DNA of 64,000 nucleotides from Vibrio breoganii (GTDB lineage Bacteria > Pseudomonadota > Gammaproteobacteria > Enterobacterales > Vibrionaceae): contig NZ_CP016178.1 in assembly GCF_001677275.1 (NCBI RefSeq), positions 1,240,001-1,304,000 of the forward strand, read 5' to 3'. The position numbers were made by a program, and so were the translations under genes. Shown here piece after piece: positions 27,647-36,332 of the stretch. Position 1 is the stretch's first letter. Every line of letters begins with the position of its first letter. The notes under the pieces are model-generated. The model ran no database searches, had not been told where the DNA came from, and saw only the letters and a list, made by a program, of their open reading frames with translations.

Positions 27647-29725
27647 ATGAGCAACGACAAAGCGCTTGATGCTATCAGAAAGATGAAGCTTGAGAATGAT
27701 ACCTCAGCGGGTAACTTGGTAGACCTTCTACCGATCGAAGTTCAAAAAAGAGACTTTGACCTTTCTTTTCTAGACAACCTATCTGAAGCACGTCCACGTC
27801 TTCTAGTACAAGGTGCAAACCTAGCTGAATTTAAAGCGAAGGTTAAAGAAGACCCTTCTTTCTGCATGTACGATGATTTCATCAAGAACTCTACTGAGAA
27901 GTTCTATGAAACAGCACCATTCGAAGAGCCACAGCCATACCCTGCAGAAACTGTAGGTAAAGCATCTCTTTGGCGTCCTTACTGGCGTCAAATGTACGTT
28001 GACTGCCAAATGGCACTTAACGCGACTCGTAACCTAGCAATCGCTGGTGTCGTTAACGAAGACGAAGACCTAATTGCTAAAGCTAAAGCTTGGACTCTTA
28101 AGCTAGCTTCATACGATCCAGATGGCGTAACTTCTCGTGGCTACAACGATGAAGCGGCTTTCCGCGTAGTTGCTGCTATGGCTTGGGGTTACGACTGGCT
28201 AAACGCTCACTTCACTGACGAAGAGCGTGAAATCGTTAAGAATGCACTGATCACTCGTCTAGACGAAATCATGCACCACCTGAAAGTGACCGTTGATCTA
28301 CTAAACAACCCACTAAACAGCCACGGTGTTCGTTCTATCTCTTCTGCTATCATCCCAACGTGTATCGCGCTTTACCACGATCACCCGAAAGCAGGCGAGT
28401 ACATTGCATACGCACTAGAATACTACGCAGTACACTACCCACCATGGGGCGGTGAAGACGGCGGTTGGGCTGAAGGTCCTGACTACTGGAACACGCAAAC
28501 AGCATTCCTAGGCGAAGCATTCGACCTACTGAAAGCCTACTGTGGCGTAGACATGTTTAACAAAACATTCTACGAAAACACAGGTGACTTCCCACTATAC
28601 TGCATGCCTGTTCACTCTAAGCGCGCAAGCTTCTGTGACCAGTCTTCAATTGGTGATTTCCCAGGTCTAAAACTGGCTTACAACATCAAGCACTACGCAG
28701 GTGTTAACCAGAAGCCTGAGTACGTTTGGTACTACAACCAACTTAAAGGTCGTGATACTGAAGCGCACACAAAATTCTACAACTTCGGTTGGTGGGACTT
28801 CGGCTACGACGATCTTCGCTTCAACATCCTTTGGGATGCTCCAGAAGAGAAAGCACCGTCAAACGATCCATTGTTGAAAGTATTCCCAATCACTGGTTGG
28901 GCTGCATTCCACAACAAGATGACTGAGCGTGAAAACCACATCCACATGGTATTCAAGTGTTCTCCGTTTGGCTCTATCAGCCACTCTCACGGTGACCAAA
29001 ACGCGTTCACTCTACACGCATTTGGCGAAACTCTAGCTGCAATCACCGGTTACTACGGTGGTTTCGGTGTAGACATGCACACTAAATGGCGTCGTAAAAC
29101 GTTCTCTAAGAACCTGCCTCTATTCGGTGGCGAAGGTCAATACGGTGAGAACAAGAACACTGGCTACGAAGGTCACCAAGATCGCTTCTGTATCGAAGCT
29201 GGCGGTACCATCACAGACTACGACACAGAATCTGATGTGAAGATGGTTGAAGGTGATGCGACGGCTTCTTACAAGTACTTCGTTCCTGAAATCGAGTCTT
29301 ACAAGCGTAAGATCTGGTTCGTACAAGGTAAAGTATTCGTAATGCAAGACAAGGCAACGCTTTCTGAAGAGAAAGACATGACTTGGCTAATGCACACGAC
29401 TTTCGCAAACGAAGTGGCTGATAAGTCTTTCACTATCCGTGGCGAAGTAGCGCACCTAGACGTGAACTTCATCAACGAGTCTGCTGACAACATCACTTCA
29501 GTGAAGAACGTTGAAGGCTTCGGCGAAGTTGACCCATACGAGTACAAAGATCTTGAAATCCACCGTCACGTTGAAGTGGAATTCAAGCCTTCTAAAGAGC
29601 ACAACATCCTTACTCTTCTAGTTCCTAATAAGAACGAAGGCGAGCAAGTTGAAGTGTCTCACAAGCTTGTAGGCAACACGCTAGAACTCACTGTTGATGG
29701 CGAGACAGTAACTATCGAGCTGTAA
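27647..29725 (+). CDS. oalA: Oligo-alginate lyase, polysaccharide lyase family 15
   Basis: The start is ATG 27647 behind GGGAG (the TTG at 27614 is unlikely), giving 692 residues. The sequence aligns block by block with remembered Atu3025, the exolytic PL15 enzyme of Agrobacterium: EPQPYP, LWRPYWRQMYVDCQ, YNDEAAFRVVAAMAWGYDWL, DGGWAEGPDYW, and FKCSPFGSISHSHGDQNAF. The catalytic-type His is in LNSHGVRS and the Tyr in EGPDYW. Atu3025 (776 residues) has an extra N-terminal beta domain of about 100 residues that is missing here. There is no signal peptide, so it acts in the cytoplasm on imported oligo-alginate to release unsaturated monouronate. Codon use is strongly biased (CGT, AAC, CTA/CTT), which suggests high expression. 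Confidence 0.92.
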   Translation: MSNDKALDAIRKMKLENDTSAGNLVDLLPIEVQKRDFDLSFLDNLSEARPRLLVQGANLAEFKAKVKEDPSFCMYDDFIKNSTEKFYETAPFEEPQPYPAETVGKASLWRPYWRQMYVDCQMALNATRNLAIAGVVNEDEDLIAKAKAWTLKLASYDPDGVTSRGYNDEAAFRVVAAMAWGYDWLNAHFTDEEREIVKNALITRLDEIMHHLKVTVDLLNNPLNSHGVRSISSAIIPTCIALYHDHPKAGEYIAYALEYYAVHYPPWGGEDGGWAEGPDYWNTQTAFLGEAFDLLKAYCGVDMFNKTFYENTGDFPLYCMPVHSKRASFCDQSSIGDFPGLKLAYNIKHYAGVNQKPEYVWYYNQLKGRDTEAHTKFYNFGWWDFGYDDLRFNILWDAPEEKAPSNDPLLKVFPITGWAAFHNKMTERENHIHMVFKCSPFGSISHSHGDQNAFTLHAFGETLAAITGYYGGFGVDMHTKWRRKTFSKNLPLFGGEGQYGENKNTGYEGHQDRFCIEAGGTITDYDTESDVKMVEGDATASYKYFVPEIESYKRKIWFVQGKVFVMQDKATLSEEKDMTWLMHTTFANEVADKSFTIRGEVAHLDVNFINESADNITSVKNVEGFGEVDPYEYKDLEIHRHVEVEFKPSKEHNILTLLVPNKNEGEQVEVSHKLVGNTLELTVDGETVTIEL

Positions 29726-29753
29726 TAGCTTGATATAATCCCCCCAAACGCTT

Positions 29754-29792
29754 AAATCCCAGAGTGACTCCCCCTCACTCTGGGATTTTTTT
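29754..29792 (+). terminator. Rho-independent terminator of the alginate lyase gene
   Basis: A perfect 14-bp stem pairs AAATCCCAGAGTGA (29754-29767) with its complement (29775-29788), followed by a T-run. Confidence 0.95.
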
Positions 29793-29969
29793 ATGCCCCA
29801 TCCCTAATTTCATACACATCTTCATGCTAACCCACCCCACCAAATCCCATTATCGGGATTGAAGTTCTTAATTTTTTATATTTACGGAATCAATAGCTAG
29901 GCGTACTATTCTTCTTGTCGGCAGGGAATGCGGAATATCAACTTTAAATTAATCTATAAAGGTGAACGT

Positions 29970-30431
29970 ATGAAAACCCTATCAACACTATTAATTACAA
30001 CTCTATTTGTCACTCCTGCTGTATTTGCAGCGAATCAAGACACGACTCAAATCACAGACCAACAAACCACAAGTTCGTTTATGGACTACAGCCAAAAAAC
30101 TGGCGGTGGATACACTTGGGAAGATCCTAGTGATAAAACCGGTGGCAACTTTGCTTGGGTAGACCCTAGCGAGAAAAGTGGCGGCGGCTATACATGGGAA
30201 GACCCTAGTGACAAAACCGGTGGTAGCTTTGCATGGGTAGACCCTAGCGAGAAGAGCGGTGGCGGATACACTTGGGAAGATCCTAGTGACAAAACCGGTG
30301 GTAGCTTTGCATGGGTAGACCCTAGCGAGAAGAGCGGTGGCGGATACACTTGGGAAGACCCAAGCGACAAAACCGGTGGTAGTTTTGTCGGCGATGAAGA
30401 CGGTAAACGCAACGGTGGTCGTTTCTCGTAA
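29970..30431 (+). CDS. Exported protein made of 13-residue tandem repeats, unknown
   Basis: The ATG at 29970 behind AAGGTGA gives 153 residues. A Sec signal peptide (MKTLSTLLITTLFVTPAVFA, cut before AN) is followed by a 22-residue polar linker. Seven 13-residue units then occupy residues 43-133, alternating KSGGGYTWEDPSD and KTGGSFAWVDPSE. A decayed eighth unit and the end NGGRFS close the protein. At DNA level the 78-bp double unit is almost identical between copies. The repeats hold regularly spaced Gly-Gly, Trp, Asp-Pro-Ser and Lys, and no Cys. I recognise no family. The neighbours are the lyase terminator upstream and a LysR gene 93 bp downstream on the same strand. It could be a matrix or surface protein, or a repeat precursor cut at the regularly spaced lysines. 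Confidence 0.8.
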   Translation: MKTLSTLLITTLFVTPAVFAANQDTTQITDQQTTSSFMDYSQKTGGGYTWEDPSDKTGGNFAWVDPSEKSGGGYTWEDPSDKTGGSFAWVDPSEKSGGGYTWEDPSDKTGGSFAWVDPSEKSGGGYTWEDPSDKTGGSFVGDEDGKRNGGRFS

Positions 30432-30524
30432 CCCTTTACACTCGATTTTCTAGGCAAATAAACTCGCACCCTCAGCGTCTGTAATGTATTTTTATAACAG
30501 ATACTTACAGACGTTGTATGGAAC

Positions 30525-31424
30525 ATGGCACGTAACCTAGATGACTTCTACCTATTTTGTCAGGTAGTAAAACTTGGCAGCATGAAAGCCGCAAGTGAAG
30601 AGCTCGAAATTCCTCTTTCGACTATCAGTCGACGCATTGCTTACTTGGAAGAACAAGTAAGGTCTCCCCTATTTATCCGTTCTAAAGCCAGCCTTAAACC
30701 CACTAACACGGGCAGGCAGTACTACGAACGTCTGTCTTCTCATTTTACTAGCCTTTGCGATGAGCTAGAAAACATCAATAGTGATAAAGACGATGTGTCT
30801 GGACGGGTAACCATTGATTGTACTGACTTTGTTTATCAGTATTTCATTAAAGATAAAATGGAAAACCTGCTTCGCAAATATCCAAAACTAAAACTCAAGT
30901 TTATTCCTGCTTCTGATACCTCAACTTTAGATCCTGACGCAGATATAGGCGTATTGGTGGGAGATCTTCCCGACAGCAATTTAGTCGCAAAAAAACTAAT
31001 GTCTATTAACGTCAGAGTCGTTGCTTCGCCTACGTTTTTAAGGTCACCTCCAACAACATTGGCGCAACTCAAAGAGATTGATTATGTTGGTCACCTTCAG
31101 CATCAATCAATCACTGGCTACAACAAGAAAACACATAACCTCGAAACGGTTAAACTCTACCCAAAAATATCCTTGGCCAGCGCTGAATCCGTAGTACAGA
31201 TGGCGGAAAATGGCTTGGGGTTCGCCTTTGTATCTGAATACTTTGCAGAGCAAGCCCTGAAAAGAGGTAGCTTGATCGAGTGGCTGCCCGACTATGATTT
31301 CTCTCATCGCGATATCTCCTTGGTGTATCGACACAGAACGCGTAAAACCAATGCCCAGCAGGTGGTCATCGAGGCTATTCTCGCCGAGTTTAAAGACTAC
31401 AAAAGTAGGCTTACTCAACAATAA
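30525..31424 (+). CDS. LysR-family transcriptional regulator
   Basis: This 299-residue LysR regulator has an N-terminal winged HTH (MARNLDDFYLFCQVVKLGSMKAASEELEIPLSTISRRIAYLEEQV) and an effector-binding domain (about 90-290; VTIDCTDFVYQYFIKDKMENLL, GLGFAFVSEYFAEQAL). It resembles the DsdC/LrhA-type or CrgA-like LysR group with SxxSTxSRRIxxLE, but I cannot name an orthologue. It follows the 13-residue-repeat gene on the same strand with no strong terminator seen between them, so it may be co-transcribed with it or may regulate it. Confidence 0.9.
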   Translation: MARNLDDFYLFCQVVKLGSMKAASEELEIPLSTISRRIAYLEEQVRSPLFIRSKASLKPTNTGRQYYERLSSHFTSLCDELENINSDKDDVSGRVTIDCTDFVYQYFIKDKMENLLRKYPKLKLKFIPASDTSTLDPDADIGVLVGDLPDSNLVAKKLMSINVRVVASPTFLRSPPTTLAQLKEIDYVGHLQHQSITGYNKKTHNLETVKLYPKISLASAESVVQMAENGLGFAFVSEYFAEQALKRGSLIEWLPDYDFSHRDISLVYRHRTRKTNAQQVVIEAILAEFKDYKSRLTQQ

Positions 31425-31557
31425 GAACAGATAATTATCTCCATCACAGAAACCATGGAAAATATAAGGATATTCTCTGATGTGAGAGCTTTCCTACACT
31501 CTTTCTTTGTAAAAGTGTCTATTATTGAAAGTGTTACTAAAGGAACAGGGTGCCGTT

Positions 31558-31989
31558 ATGAAATACAAACATATACTAGTCGCACTAGAGCTCGCGGAAG
31601 ACAGCAAGGTGCTTATTGATAGAGCTGCCGTTCTGGCAAAGATACTCGACGCTGAGGTTTCATTTATTCACATTGATGGATCGCACGGAGAGATTTACCC
31701 AGATTTGGTGGATATCCAGGTGGATGAACAAGAACCTCCCATCAAACGTGCTTCTCTAGAGCAGTTGAAACAACTCACAGAGTATACCGACCAGCCGATC
31801 AAGCACTTCCTCATTGGAACAGGAGACCTAAGCGATAAGCTTCCTGACACCATCGCAAGTTACGGCTGTGATCTCTTGATCTGTGGGCATCACCATGACT
31901 TCTGGAGCCGTATAATTTCCTACTCCAAACACCTGATTCACAACTCACCAGTAGATATCTTAGTTGTGCCATTGGGTGAAAGTAACTAG
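31558..31989 (+). CDS. uspA: Universal stress protein UspA
   Basis: The start at 31558 behind AAGGAACAGGG gives 143 residues beginning MKYKHILVALELAEDSKVLIDRAAVLA, as in E. coli UspA. The C-terminal CGHHHDFWSRIISYSKHLIHNSPVDILVVPL corresponds to UspA's GHHQDFWSKL block. It lacks the G-x2-G-x9-G(S/T) ATP-binding signature, placing it in the non-ATP-binding UspA class. It is a cytoplasmic stress and growth-arrest protein, monocistronic and followed by a terminator. Confidence 0.93.
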   Translation: MKYKHILVALELAEDSKVLIDRAAVLAKILDAEVSFIHIDGSHGEIYPDLVDIQVDEQEPPIKRASLEQLKQLTEYTDQPIKHFLIGTGDLSDKLPDTIASYGCDLLICGHHHDFWSRIISYSKHLIHNSPVDILVVPLGESN

Positions 31990-32019
31990 TTTCATTAATC
32001 TAACTCTACAAGCAAAAAG

Positions 32020-32053
32020 CCTCTGAAGTCAGAAACTTGAGAGGTTTTCTTTT
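32020..32053 (+). terminator. Rho-independent terminator of uspA
   Basis: The arms CCTCTGAAGT (32020-32029) and ACTTGAGAGG (32035-32044) have one mismatch and are followed by TTTTCTTTT. Confidence 0.88.
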
Positions 32054-32256
32054 ATTCATCGTACCTTAAATACACGAAATGAAAGAGTTCACTTCCCAAC
32101 GAAATGATGAATTGAATATTAAATTGCCAATAACAGCTAAAATCTTAATAGACAGAGCAGTCATCGTAGCAATCTAACTTTTACTCTCAGTCTTCATAGC
32201 AATCACTTGCTATCTTGCTTTCACAATTAGCTAGCTGCGAGCAAAGGATTAATTTG

Positions 32257-33879
32257 ATGAACTTTTTATTTAGAATGATTACGGGGCAGTATAGGCTTAT
32301 ATGGCTATGTGCTATCGCCTATTCGGCACTCTTCAACTTTTCATTCTTCAAGCACTTCACCGATGCCTTCCCTACAAGTGAGGGAAACACCGGATTCTTG
32401 ATCAGTGTCGTCGTATTTTTGATTGCCGCTCATGCTCTCGTATTTTCTATCTTAGGTGGGCGACTGTTTACCAAGTTAGTCCTAATAATTGGCTTCTTGA
32501 TTGGCGCCTCAGCCGCCTATTTTTCATGGACCTACGGCATCGTCGTTGACACTGTGATGCTACGAAACATCATAGAAACAGACAGCAGTGAAGCATTTGG
32601 TTTGCTCTCAGCACAGCTTGTTATTGTGATGCTGTTAGGGGCTCTAGTACCCGCTTATCTTGTCTACAAAGCACCTGTGGGCTATCAAGGTATTCTTAAA
32701 GAAATACGAGCTAAGCTGTTCTCTATCATGCTCGCAGTTGTGATGATTGCAGGGGCCTTGGTGCCTTACAGCGCAAACTACGCCTCATTCTTTCGTGAAT
32801 ACAAAAGCGTTAGATTCTATTCTGCGCCTCTTTTTCCTCTCTACTCGGTAGGCAAATACTTTGGCAAAAGCCATGTCAGCCCACTTAAGCCTGAATCGGA
32901 AATGTTCAATGTGGCCCCTGATGCCAAGATAGAGCATAGCGATCCAAACCAACACGACCTGATAGTGCTGATTGTGGGAGAAACAGGGCGCGCCGATCAC
33001 TTCTCTTTGAATGGCTATAAACGCCAAACTAATCCAAGACTGAGTAAACGCAAGGGTGTTATCAGCTTCACTCACATGACTAGTTGCGGCACCTCCACTG
33101 CTGTGTCTGTGCCGTGTATGTTCTCTCCCGATCCCAGAGATGAGTTTGACAGTAAGTCCATCTACAACAAACTCAATGCCTTAGACGCGCTACATGAAAA
33201 TAATGTTGCTGTACTTTGGAGAGACAACAATTCCAGCTCTAAGGGGGTTGCGGAACGCGTTGATTATCAGTCATTTAAGTCTTCTGATCTCAATACCATC
33301 TGCGACCCTGAATGTAGAGATACTGGAATGCTGGTTGGTCTGGATGACTATGTCGATAAGCACCCAAATCAAGATATCGTTATTGTGTTGCATGCGATGG
33401 GCAGTCATGGACCGGAGTACTTTAAACGCTACCCTCAAGTCTTTGAACACTTCACTCCTGTATGTAAAAGCAATCAATTGGATAAGTGCTCAAGCGAAGA
33501 TATAATCAATGCCTACGATAACACCATGCTATTTACTGACTTCTTCATTGACAGCAGCATTGATTGGTTAGATCAGTATTCAGACAGATACAAAACCTCA
33601 CTGCTTTACGTTGCCGATCACGGTGAATCTTTAGGAGAAAACGATATCTACTTGCATGGAATGCCGTTCGCCTTTGCACCAGAGGCTCAAAAACACGTTG
33701 CGGCAGTCGCTTGGCTAAATGACTCATCGACCTTCAAGTATCAAGATGTCATCAAAAACAAAGACGTTCCCTTCACCCAGGACAATTTTTACTGCTCGGT
33801 ATTATCGCTACTCGATGTCAAAACAAGCTATTGCCCTCATGAGAAATCAATTTTCTTCGAGCATCATGAAAAGCAGTGA
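32257..33879 (+). CDS. eptA: Lipid A phosphoethanolamine transferase (EptA/MCR-like)
   Basis: The ATG at 32257 behind AAGGA gives 540 residues, the usual length. There are five N-terminal membrane helices (about 1-180) and a periplasmic sulfatase-fold domain. The metal and catalytic residues are visible: VGETGRADHFSLNGY (Glu), THMTSCGTSTAVSVPCMFS (nucleophilic Thr before AVSVPCMFS), and VADHGESLGENDIYLHG (Asp-His and His). Several cysteines can form the known disulfides. It transfers phosphoethanolamine from phosphatidylethanolamine to lipid A, lowering surface charge and polymyxin sensitivity. It is monocistronic. No PmrA/PmrB-type two-component genes lie beside it. Confidence 0.93.
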   Translation: MNFLFRMITGQYRLIWLCAIAYSALFNFSFFKHFTDAFPTSEGNTGFLISVVVFLIAAHALVFSILGGRLFTKLVLIIGFLIGASAAYFSWTYGIVVDTVMLRNIIETDSSEAFGLLSAQLVIVMLLGALVPAYLVYKAPVGYQGILKEIRAKLFSIMLAVVMIAGALVPYSANYASFFREYKSVRFYSAPLFPLYSVGKYFGKSHVSPLKPESEMFNVAPDAKIEHSDPNQHDLIVLIVGETGRADHFSLNGYKRQTNPRLSKRKGVISFTHMTSCGTSTAVSVPCMFSPDPRDEFDSKSIYNKLNALDALHENNVAVLWRDNNSSSKGVAERVDYQSFKSSDLNTICDPECRDTGMLVGLDDYVDKHPNQDIVIVLHAMGSHGPEYFKRYPQVFEHFTPVCKSNQLDKCSSEDIINAYDNTMLFTDFFIDSSIDWLDQYSDRYKTSLLYVADHGESLGENDIYLHGMPFAFAPEAQKHVAAVAWLNDSSTFKYQDVIKNKDVPFTQDNFYCSVLSLLDVKTSYCPHEKSIFFEHHEKQ

Positions 33880-34527
33880 AAGTAATGGGCAGTAATTTGT
33901 TGATTTCACCGTGTTTTTAGCCAGAGAGCGCTAGATAGGATTGCGCTTGATGGGTTTAACCATTCAAATGAGAGTATGAGCATCTCTATAGCTTGATTAC
34001 ACTCTCCACTGAACCTCGCCCCATAATTGATTAAGCCACAATTATGGGGCAGTTCGACCTACAAAGTTAACGCCTTGAGCGTTTTTATGGTCTTCTTGAC
34101 CTTCATTTCTTATTGAAAAGTCCACACCTGAGACTCCCTTTGCCCTAGCTAGTTTGCTGGGGCTTTTTTTCATCTCAACATCCTAAATCTAAATTATTCA
34201 TCTAGATGATGACACTCTGACTAATTGCTCTCAAAACAAGCCTAATTGACCATATATACGCACGATTCTAATACTCCAAAAGGAGTAAATAGAACAAATT
34301 TCACTTTAATTCTTACTCCCTTTCATACATCAAAACCAAATAAAACAATCACTTAACTAACACCACAGATTAAGTGAGGATTCAGTCATTCAAAGTGCAT
34401 TGTTTGATTCTAAATTACCTCGTTAAAGTTGCCTCACTCACTGACGAGGTGAGTTAATTTTTAAGTCAATTCAAGCGATACGCCACTGTTTGGCTACCTA
34501 TTTTAGAATTTAGAAAGTGATTTAGTT
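33880..34527 (+). other. Long intergenic region with several hairpins and possible small RNA
   Basis: The 648 bp between eptA and aspT holds no reading frame. It contains an 11-bp inverted repeat CCCCATAATTG / CAATTATGGGG (34019-34049) and a short hairpin AACGC-CTTGA-GCGTT with a T-run (34069-34086). A good terminator lies at 34142-34170. Further on are the palindrome TCATCTAGATGA (34198-34209) and TACTCC-AAAA-GGAGTA (34272-34287). The terminator lies over 260 bp after the eptA stop, so it ends either a long 3' UTR or a small RNA. Confidence 0.5.
34142..34170 (+). terminator. Rho-independent terminator without an adjacent gene
   Basis: GCCCTAGC (34142-34149) pairs with GCTGGGGC (34156-34163) with one G-T pair and a 6-base loop, followed by seven T. 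It separates eptA from aspT and may be the end of an unannotated small RNA. Confidence 0.85.
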
Positions 34528-36243
34528 ATGAGCATAATTTCAGATTTATTTAACTTATCACCATTTATAGCTTTATTTATTACTCTCTCTTTAGGTTACC
34601 TAGTAGGTAAGATCACTATTGGACGCTTCGTTCTTGGTGGTGTTGCAGGAACACTATTGATGGGCGTAGTTGTGGGCCAATTTGGTGTAGACATCGACCC
34701 AGGCGTGAAGAGCATCTTCTTTGCTTTATTTATCTACGCTGTTGGTTATCAGGGCGGAGCACAATTCTTCAAAGCCCTTAACTTTAAAACCATTAACATT
34801 CTGCTGTCAGCAGTAGTGATGACGGTATCAGGCCTTTTATGTGTCTTGGCAGCAGCATGGCTGTTTGACCTAGACCGTGGGACTGCTGCAGGCCTTGCTG
34901 CCGGTGGTTTGACTCAATCTGCAATCATAGGTACTGCTGGTGATGCGATTGGACGCCTTGGTGGCTTGACCGAAGAAGCTAAACACCTAATGCAAACCAA
35001 CGTTGCTGTGGGTTATGCGGTGACATATATCTTTGGCTCACTAGGTCCAATCCTAATGGTAACTTGGGTATTCCCAACACTGATGAAGTGGGATATCCGC
35101 GCTGAAGCTATCAAAATGGCAGAAGCGAATTCAGATGGTCAGCAAGCTCTAGGTGAAGGCGAATTTAACGCTCTAACCAAACTAGAAACTCGCGCTTTTA
35201 AGATTGATAGCGAAAGCTCTCTTAAAAACAAAACCATTGCCAACATCAATCAAGACTCAATCAATGCCCGCATTGAAATCATCGAGCGAGATGGCAAAGA
35301 ACTTGATGCAGATAGATACAGCGTTGTTCAAGAAGGTGATGTTCTCGTCATCACTGGCACTCGAGATGCTATCTACAAAGTACAACACGCTGCCATTGGC
35401 GAAGAAGTAGTGCTTCCAGCTGACTATCAAGTCATCGAAGAAAACCGCCAACTTATTGCAGACAACAAAAAGCTGATTGGTCGCACACTAAGCGATATAC
35501 GTTCAGAGGCCAATGATGGCACTTACCGCGGCGTTTATGTCACTGACTACATCCGCGAAGGCAGTTCTATCGCAGTAACTCCGGATCTAGTGGTTCAGAA
35601 AAACGATGTTATTCAGCTAACAGGTTCAGCTAAAGACATTAACCGTGTTGAGAAAAACATCGGTAAACGCATGAACACAAGTGCGATGACAGATTTCGTT
35701 ATTCTTGGCATGGGTATGGTTGTAGGCCTTCTAATTGGCCTAATCAGCTTCAAGATTGCGGGTATCCCAGTGACCATTGGTTCTGGTGCAGGCTGTCTGA
35801 TCTCTGGTTTGCTTGTCGGTTGGCTACGTAGCCGCAACCCACATGTTGCTCAGTTCCCAACATCAGCTGCAGCGTTTATTCGTGACTTTGGTCTAGCAGC
35901 ATTTGTCGGCATCGTTGGTCTAGAGGCTGGTCCTCAAGCTGTTGATACTATTAAAGAACACGGCATGAGCCTACTGTTTCTAGGTATGGCAGTAACCATT
36001 ATTCCGCAAATTATTTCGTTCTTCTTCTCTTACTATGTGTTGAGAATTAAGAACCCAATTGAAGCACTAGGATGTGTGACTGGTGGCCGCAGTGCAAACC
36101 CTGCATTCGCAGCCCTAATGGAAAAAACAGGTAATGCAACACCAGTATTTACCTTCACCGTCACTTATGCGGTAGCAAACGTTCTGCTTACGCTCTGGGG
36201 ACCAATTATCGTCGGCATTATTACTGTAAACGCCGGCATGTAA
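34528..36243 (+). CDS. aspT: Aspartate:alanine antiporter, AspT family
   Basis: This 571-residue inner-membrane protein has five or so N-terminal helices (1-180), a cytosolic loop with two TrkA-C-like domains (about 210-375; RAFKIDSESSLKNKTIANI and LIGRTLSDIRSEANDGTYRG), and a C-terminal helix bundle. This is the architecture of the aspartate:alanine exchanger family. Conserved Gly-rich helices include AAGGLTQSAIIGTAGDAIGR and CVTGGRSANPAFAALMEKTGN. It exchanges external aspartate for internal alanine. Its partner aspD follows by 89 bp, so the substrate assignment is well supported by context. Confidence 0.93.
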   Translation: MSIISDLFNLSPFIALFITLSLGYLVGKITIGRFVLGGVAGTLLMGVVVGQFGVDIDPGVKSIFFALFIYAVGYQGGAQFFKALNFKTINILLSAVVMTVSGLLCVLAAAWLFDLDRGTAAGLAAGGLTQSAIIGTAGDAIGRLGGLTEEAKHLMQTNVAVGYAVTYIFGSLGPILMVTWVFPTLMKWDIRAEAIKMAEANSDGQQALGEGEFNALTKLETRAFKIDSESSLKNKTIANINQDSINARIEIIERDGKELDADRYSVVQEGDVLVITGTRDAIYKVQHAAIGEEVVLPADYQVIEENRQLIADNKKLIGRTLSDIRSEANDGTYRGVYVTDYIREGSSIAVTPDLVVQKNDVIQLTGSAKDINRVEKNIGKRMNTSAMTDFVILGMGMVVGLLIGLISFKIAGIPVTIGSGAGCLISGLLVGWLRSRNPHVAQFPTSAAAFIRDFGLAAFVGIVGLEAGPQAVDTIKEHGMSLLFLGMAVTIIPQIISFFFSYYVLRIKNPIEALGCVTGGRSANPAFAALMEKTGNATPVFTFTVTYAVANVLLTLWGPIIVGIITVNAGM

Positions 36244-36332
36244 ATAACCCAATTATTCAAGACTGATCCCTGACCATGAACTCAAGGGAGGGGATCGTCT
36301 TACCCAAACAAAATTCAATTAAGGTAATTCAA

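Noticed and set aside
30188..30526. 112-codon minus-strand frame over the 13-residue-repeat gene
   Set aside because: It is the antisense reading of a 39-bp periodic sequence; periodicity keeps the frame open artificially.
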